Source: Chara braunii
Lineage: Eukaryota > Streptophyta > Charophyceae > Charales > Characeae
Reading direction: 5' to 3'
Assembly (NCBI GenBank): GCA_003427395.1
Contig: BFEA01000453.1
Coordinates: 872,907-894,883, forward strand
DNA: 21,977 bases
Shown here: positions 17,018 through 21,977 of the stretch, one piece after another
How positions within the stretch are numbered: the stretch's first letter is position 1
Layout of the letters: each line of letters starts with the position of its first letter
Notes under the pieces: generated by a model
What the model was told of the DNA's origin: nothing
Seen by the model: only the letters and a program-made list of their open reading frames with translations
Databases searched by the model: none
Program-made: the position numbers and the translations under genes

Positions 17018-17564
17018 CTTTATTAATTTCCACTTATATTTTAGTCTACGGGGAATGGTTTCGCCGTCTCGCTTTCCCGACGCACTCGACGTCTGCGGAC
17101 ATGAGCCGAACCAGTCATACTTTTTTAGTCATCAACTAACTGAGGAAAACCGTCGCCGCTCCCCTCTCTCGACCCTTTCCGTTTTGACTAACCCTCCGAC
17201 CTTTGTTGACTCGCCCTCCGACCTTTGTGGTCGAAACTTTTATTTACTAACCATTTTGCAGTCTCCGCTGGTGTCGGAATGGCGCACGCGGTCATTCAAA
17301 TTTTTAATCAACTAACCTCCGTCGTTTGTGCATACGCTGCGACGACGCAGACGAGCACTCGGAATTTTTAACCCCTGATTCTTGTCCGCGCGTGCCATGT
17401 TTTGACCCTTGTGGTTACTAAACTTTCATGACCATAACGGTCGAGGGGTTTTCCCCATTTTCTGTTTTTAGCCGTCTTCGTTCTGGCAGTTGGCATTGAC
17501 GTTGTGTCGACCGCAAAATCATGAGCGGATACCCTTGTAAGGGTATCAGCTCCGACACCGAGCA
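17018..17564 (-). mobile_element. Terminal part of a non-autonomous element inserted in the LINE endonuclease
   Basis: LINE endonuclease homology breaks off after GGELNLVRC at about 17565. The inserted DNA begins (minus strand) with GTCGGAGCTGATACCC, immediately containing the perfect palindrome GATACCCTT-GT-AAGGGTATC (17528-17547). A related terminus is seen at 21497 (GTCGGGGCAAATACCC). Further in, both loci share a GCGCCAT and ACGACGG context (near 17280-17330 and 21296-21315). There is no coding capacity. The superfamily is not identified, and whether the far end is at about 13950 or nearer is unclear. Confidence 0.4.
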
Positions 17565-17972
17565 TCTGACCAGGTTCAATTCGCCTCCAACTAGCAATCT
17601 GTCACTGTTTGAAAGGATAAAAGGAAGCATCTCCAAGAAAACAATCCTCTCCTTAACCTCATTGAGGGAGTAGACAGTCGCAAAGATCCAAGTCGGGTTC
17701 CCTATCGCCAATTTGACCCAACACCACCTACCTCATACATCCGCATCACAATCCACGAACTCAACTTCCACGCATTTGGGTATTAAAATGGTTTTGGTTC
17801 CTCTGGTTTGGGACCATAGTTGCGGGTCATCCCACCAATCCCGGAGCTGCATCAACTTATCCTCTGCGAGTTTTGTTTCGTGGAGCAACATCACATCGAC
17901 CCTCATCTTACTTGAGCCTACGACCCTTGTGCTTACCCCCGGTATCGCCTACACCCCTCGCATTCTAATATC
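17565..17972 (-). pseudogene. LINE ORF2, N-terminal half of the APE endonuclease
   Basis: The minus strand reads NARGVGDTGGKHKGRRL (about 17966-17916), matching the (W)N(V)RG(L)GD start of APE-type endonucleases. VMLLHETKL follows, with the metal-binding Glu at codon 17879-17877, then LRDWWDDPQLW, LAIGNPTWIFATVYS, NEVKERIVF and VGGELNLV (normally GGDFN). One TGA interrupts the frame before GRWCWVKLA. The domain is cut at about 17565 by inserted DNA and resumes near 13950 with the DMYRDLHP block. It is the 5' end of the LINE whose RT is at 12025-13110. Confidence 0.8.
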
Positions 17973-17984
17973 TTACTTTCAACT

Positions 17985-18163
17985 TACCCATTCCCACAAG
18001 TCCCTCAATTTAATGAAAAGGCCGAACAATATCTGACGTTTAATACCCGACAGATACCATTGTCATGGTTTCTACCCATTCCCACAAGTTTATTAATTTA
18101 ATGAAAAAGTCAGACAATATCTACCGTTAAAAATAACCGACAGATACCATTGTCATGGTTTCT
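17985..18163 (-). repeat. Two tandem ~89-bp units with terminal hairpin, just upstream of the LINE
   Basis: Units 17985-18072 and 18073-18163 each contain CCCATTCCCACAAGT, AATTTAATGAAAA, CAATATCT and end in the near-palindrome AGATACCAT-TGTC-ATGGTTTCT (18052-18073 and 18142-18163). A homologous single unit is at about 21400-21486. On the minus strand the units lie immediately 5' of the LINE endonuclease, where tandem promoter monomers are found in some LINEs; that role is inference. Confidence 0.65.
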
Positions 18164-18485
18164 GCCCTAATAACGTTCCTGGACCCCATTGAACGACGTC
18201 CCCGTCGTCCACCATCAAAATAAAGCGGACAGATACTATTGTTATTTGAGATCAACGATCAGAATACATAACAATTCAAACAATCGTTTGGAACTAAGTT
18301 GGACCCTTTCCACCAACATTTTCACAATAACAAAATAACAATAAAACTGGATTCAGCCTTCAGAAGGTCAAAATCAACATAACCCACAAACCTAAATTAA
18401 ACTTTGACTCATGTTTAGCCTATGAAAACCTTCAATTTAGGATATATTTTTTTTCATAATGGTTCTAATATCATCCCACTGGCGG
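18164..18485. other. AT-rich non-coding stretch
   Basis: No gene seen. A further degraded relative of the hairpin (ACAGATACTATTGTTATTTG) lies at about 18229-18248. Confidence 0.4.
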
Positions 18486-18489
18486 CCAC

Positions 18490-18880
18490 TAAAAAAACTT
18501 TGAGTCTCTCATAATGGTACCGAGAGCCCTCTTAGTAATTTCAAGTTGCATCCATTCAACCAATACCTGTGTTGCATCTGGGCTGAACCTAAACGAGTCA
18601 GGAATAACCCTTGGCAAACCTTTCTAAATGTATCAACCTCCTGGGAGCTGTTCGGACAAAGTTTAGCGAACAATTGAAGAGAAACCATTCTTTCAAAGTT
18701 CCCCATCCAAGTTTAAAACTCATTCCAACCCACATAAGTTACCATGCCCAATACTTTTAAACCCTTTGTGATATACGTAGAGGAGTGGTATAATCCGTAT
18801 AACTTGAAAGGATAACACTTCGACATCAAACCCCACTTTAAATTTGAGCCTCACCACATTCCCTCTGATTCCAACGTCAT
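18490..18880 (-). pseudogene. Coding-like remnant of unknown identity
   Basis: Minus-strand translation gives protein-like stretches in shifting frames: VRLKFKVGFDVEVLSFQVIR then LLYVYHKGFKSIGHGNLC (about 18850-18740), FERMVSLQLFAKLCPNSSQ (about 18697-18641), and VIPDSFRFSPDATQVL then EWMQLEITKRALGTIM (about 18610-18515). The frames are offset, so if it was a gene it has decayed or carries introns. I do not recognise the family. The surrounding DNA is AT-rich and otherwise empty. Confidence 0.25.
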
Positions 18881-20320
18881 GACCTCATCAATTCTCTGCA
18901 AATAGAGCTAAACATCTCCACCCCACACAACCAAGGTTGGTTAGGCCTCGACTATAGAGGTGAAGTGACGCTACTCAACACGAGGTTATGTAACTACTCT
19001 TTCCCTCGTAAAGGAAAGTATTTGCCTCCCCTATGAGCAGTGTCTTAATAAGGTCACGACACCTTCCTCCCTTTCAATGATAATATAGTCTCTCACCATT
19101 AAACGACATAGAATCTGAAAGGCAATATTTTGTTATGGACCATGAGCATAGCTTTGACGTGAGCCTCACTACTTGTTACAAAGCTCACAATCAAATCAAA
19201 AAATTATAAAAACATGATAATAAATAAATAATCATCATACTTAAATAAACAAAAACACAATTCAAAATAATTTACAACAAATGTTTTCACATGAAATTTC
19301 ATAATGATCCAATTTAATCATTCCTCATTGGTAAGGAAGGTTCATCTATATTACACGAAAAATGAATTTAGGAGAATCACTTACCAAACTTGTATAAAAT
19401 CAATCATCAAGTACAAAACTCGTCAATTATCAACGACAATAGTTTGTCTACGTATCTAAGACTGTTTATGTTTCAAAATGAAACTTAGTAAACCAACCCA
19501 TAGTCGATGTCACATCAAAACTTCCACAATGTCAACTTCATTATGTCAAAACAAATATATTAAGTCTTTTATAAATTTTGCAAGGACACTTTTCCTACGG
19601 AAAGCGCTGCTGAAATTTTATGTATTTTAGAGGGGTTATAATAATTTGAAACTTTGAAAGTTTGACAGTCTACCCTTGTTCAGGGGATATACTGTCGAAA
19701 TTTCTTATATTTTCATACAAGCATCAGAGGTGAGGTAGGAAGATAAAATTGTTTTCATACTCACTCAAGCATAGCTTGGACATTTGCTCTCTATTTCAGG
19801 AATTAGCTCATGTGGGTTAAAATGTTTTTATTTTATTTTACCCGAACTTTATTAAATGGTCATTCAAAAAGGTACTGAGTATTTATTTTTGAAGGTTGGA
19901 CAAGGGTTGAGGTTTGTGTGGATAAGGCAAAGGGGTGTGAGTACAAAGAGTGATTAAAGTTTTGACAGGTCTCAGCAGCCAATGACTGCTGATAAGTTTT
20001 CTGACAGCCATTGGCTGCCTTTTCCTTGCATGACGCCCGTTCTGACAGGTGTCAGCTAAATACTGAGGCTGGGAGGGGAACAATCAACTCGTGATATTCA
20101 CGAATTCAAGTCCAAATAGGCTAAGAGGGGATGTGAAAAGTAGCCCGTCTTGACCGATTTTTAATAAACAATTCGTTCAACAAACAATTCTGAAAAAAAT
20201 CCCACATGTGGGCTAGGTGTCATCCTACCCGTAGAAAACAATCCAAAATAAATCAAAATCATTTCGGTCATGAAAACATTATTGCACAAATTGAAAAATC
20301 TGAGTTTTTCAAAATTTTGA
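18881..20320. other. AT-rich non-coding stretch with two inverted repeats
   Basis: No supported gene. A hairpin at 19664-19696 (GACAGT...ACTGTC with an inner ACCC...GGGG) resembles the palindrome family seen at 17528 and 21461. Another perfect inverted repeat, GCAGCCAATG/CATTGGCTGC, lies at 19975-19984 and 20009-20018, flanked by direct TGACAGGTSTCAGC motifs (about 19963 and 20042). Confidence 0.45.
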
Positions 20321-20860
20321 TCCCGATTTTTTTTTTTTTTTCTTTGTGATTTTTTTTATTATTATTATTATTTTTTTTTTTCTGTCGGCCTCAACAAATG
20401 GTCACTTCATCCTCACGGCCCATTAGTGCAACATTGAACTGTCGAAATACAGAGTCAACATTGAATCCACAGGCAAAGATGAAAACACATTCATTCTCCA
20501 TTCCTCCCATACCCGTTTGAAATACAGACTGAAGATTGAATTCAAAAGCAGCAAGCTGTCTTCACTCCTTTATGGGGTAAAGCAAGAATGCACCTCCTCC
20601 TAAAACACGGGGAGACTCATTACCTCGTGCTTTCAAACGTGGTACCAACTTTCCCAAATCCAGGTTCGGGGAGTAATCCTAAAAAAAAAAAAAAAAAAAA
20701 GGAAAAAAAAAAAAAAGAAAAAAAAAAAGAAGAAAAAAAAGAAAAATAAAAAGATCAAAAACTTTCCCCAAAAAATCTGACTCCCGTGAAAACAGGTGCT
20801 CAGCGAGCCTCTCATTCTGTGGCCAGCAGGCCCAGTCTGCTTGAGCCTGTAGGTAGGCCG
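20321..20860. other. T-rich and A-rich tracts, no gene
   Basis: T runs with an ATT repeat lie at about 20327-20382. An A-rich tract with scattered G lies at 20680-20755. Phe-rich or Lys-rich open frames across them are compositional. The A-rich tract may be a retroposon tail on the plus strand, but no element body is recognisable upstream. Confidence 0.5.
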
Positions 20861-21060
20861 CACCCATAACCCAACGGTTAGGCCTTTAACCCATGGTCAG
20901 ACTTTCAACCCCCACTAATTCATCGTCGGCTCGAGCTCGGTTGTAGCGTAGTGCTAGGACCGGTTTAAGTCTCCCTCCCCCGTCCGCGATTCGAACGGGT
21001 GTCTGGTCTAATAGGTCAGAGCATCGACGTCTAGACCGCTAGATGTAGAGTTAAAGTCCT
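20860..21060 (-). mobile_element. tRNA-derived SINE-like element
   Basis: On the minus strand the A box region TCTAGCGGTCTAGACGTCGA (21044-21025) is followed, at tRNA spacing, by CCCGTTCGAATCGCGGACGG (20999-20980) with a canonical B box and a paired T stem. The body continues to about 20860. A weaker tRNA-like piece faces it on the plus strand (ACCCAACGGTTAGGCC near 20870), repeating the facing-pair layout seen near 3.9 and 16.7 kb. It is not a functional tRNA because the acceptor stem does not close. Confidence 0.6.
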
Positions 21061-21400
21061 GCAAGCATTCATGCAAAAGAAAATAAAGAAATAAAAATAA
21101 AAATAAAAAAGGCAACATTTTTTCGCTATGCTGCGGTCGTGAACCAAACGGGGTCATTTTTTGTTTTATTTTTTTTAATTTCACAGACTCTAAATCACGA
21201 AGTCGGTGCTATTAGGTAGGACGTTTCTAAATTTAGTACTCTAATAGCCGCATGTCGTTGCAGTCGTGGCAAAAGTGAAGTATTGTCAGTTACCACCGTC
21301 GTTTCTGGATGGCGCAGGTATCCGGACCTAAATTCATAAAGTTTTCGTCTGTCAGTCATTAGTACGGTCGGAATAACTTTTAGGCAGACGCGTCATTTTC
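21061..21400. other. Non-coding stretch, probable body of a non-autonomous element
   Basis: After an (AAATA)-like tail (21077-21110) the sequence shows no coding signal. Parts (GATGGCGCAGG, ACCGTCGTTT) recall the segment near 17280-17330, so it may belong to the same repeat family that ends at about 21497. Confidence 0.3.
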
Positions 21401-21497
21401 TCATCAAGTCCTTCAATTCAACGAAAAAAGTCGGACAGTATCCGACGTTTAAAATCCCTAGCAAATACCCTTACAAGGGTATTTGCCCCGACAGTGG
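21400..21497 (-). repeat. Hairpin-bearing repeat unit
   Basis: GCAAATACCCTT-AC-AAGGGTATTTGC (21461-21486) is a perfect palindrome with 12-bp arms. Next to it, GTCGGA-CAGTA-TCCGAC (21430-21446) is a second perfect hairpin. The unit aligns with the tandem units at 17985-18163 through AAGTCCTTCAATTCAACGAA and the GACGTTTAAAAT block. Confidence 0.65.
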
Positions 21498-21919
21498 GAC
21501 TCAATAGACAGAGATCTATCCCTATCATCCGAATTTTGGGTGGGACTGAGAGTAAAGTTACCAGCTCAAGAGAAAAACTTATTGGATGCTCCCCTCTCCA
21601 CTCAATAACTGATGTTGGCAGCAAGACAAATGGCTAAAGGGAAATGTCCGAGCCTAGATGGGTTGCCCATTGAGCTTTTTTTGTGTGTGTGGGAGACCTT
21701 TGGACTCTTTCTATTCCATATTTTTGACATTCTTTTGTCATTAGGTGCTCTTCTTAAGAAATGATTACCATCTTAACCCGAAAATAAGGTACGTACTTTG
21801 TATACGAATACAAAAAAAGTATACAGTAAACACTAAATATTAGTAATAATATCATTAATAAAATACATTGACTGCGTTGCGTGCTCACGATCCTCGACAT
21901 TCGAACATTACGTGTCTTT

Positions 21920-21921
<2 letters not shown>
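21498..21921. other. Non-coding right end
   Basis: No gene supported. The 68-codon minus-strand frame (21624-21418) runs into the palindrome unit and has no domain I recognise. From about 21780 the DNA is AT-rich. Confidence 0.4.

Positions 21922-21977
<56 letters not shown>
21922..21977. repeat. (GT)n microsatellite
   Basis: Uninterrupted GT dinucleotides to the right edge. Confidence 0.97.

Noticed and set aside
16996-17030. Rho-independent terminator
   Set aside because: A GC hairpin followed by T-rich DNA, but the context is eukaryotic with no adjacent bacterial-type gene; structural repeat is the better reading.
20633-20867. Phe-rich minus-strand frames
   Set aside because: The frames are carried by the A-rich tract at 20680-20755.
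20860-21060. Functional tRNA gene
   Set aside because: The T arm and B box are intact, but the acceptor stem does not close and repeat-like sequence follows.
1-21977. CRISPR array, bacterial operon, phage or plasmid content
   Set aside because: No regularly spaced repeats with unique spacers, no Shine-Dalgarno-led gene clusters and no prokaryotic gene families; all recognised coding sequence is eukaryotic retroelement or host-like exon.

Overview
The window looks like repeat-rich, intron-bearing nuclear DNA from a green-lineage eukaryote. I infer a charophyte alga of the Chara type. The grounds are long (AG)n, (CT)n and (GT)n tracts, poly(A)-tailed retrocopies, tRNA-derived SINE-like modules, LINE and Penelope-like retroelements, and a zinc-knuckle/coiled-coil ORF1 of a kind I associate with charophyte genomes. 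No host gene is complete. The best host-gene candidate is a minus-strand first exon with a perfect P-loop (GTTGVGKS) at the left edge.

Layout: 1-2.3 kb, GTPase exon plus duplicated microsatellite-rich DNA. 2.5-4.0 kb, SINE-like modules and two poly(A)-tailed retrocopies, all on the minus strand. 4.0-8.2 kb, a decayed Penelope-like element (PLE) on the minus strand whose GIY-YIG nuclease lies N-terminal to the reverse transcriptase; its 3' repeat carries a type I hammerhead ribozyme. 8.2-9.9 kb, C-terminal third of a LINE polyprotein on the plus strand. 10.9-12.0 kb, second copy of the PLE terminal repeat followed by an intact CCHC/coiled-coil ORF1, plus strand. 12.0-13.95 kb, LINE reverse transcriptase and endonuclease 3' half, minus strand. 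13.95-17.56 kb, a foreign block splitting the LINE endonuclease; it holds SINE-like modules, a candidate first exon and a library artefact. 17.57-17.97 kb, LINE endonuclease 5' half, minus strand. 18-22 kb, AT-rich DNA with small repeats, another SINE-like module and terminal (GT)n.

The central result is structural. The PLE and the LINE are each broken into two oppositely oriented, complementary pieces, and the breaks fall at the same two points (about 8.22-8.235 kb and 12.02-12.03 kb). Reversing one inversion of about 3.8 kb would rejoin the LINE reading frame at its conserved SLIGR region. It would also rejoin the PLE ORF1 coiled coil and turn the two PLE terminal repeats from inverted to direct. 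The window would then hold one LINE and one PLE side by side, both on the minus strand. A real inversion and an assembly error must be distinguished.

An assembly artefact is certainly present: positions 15739-15776 are the Nextera mosaic-end dimer, flanked by an identical 242-bp direct duplication. About 280 bp here is not genomic and should be removed before annotation.
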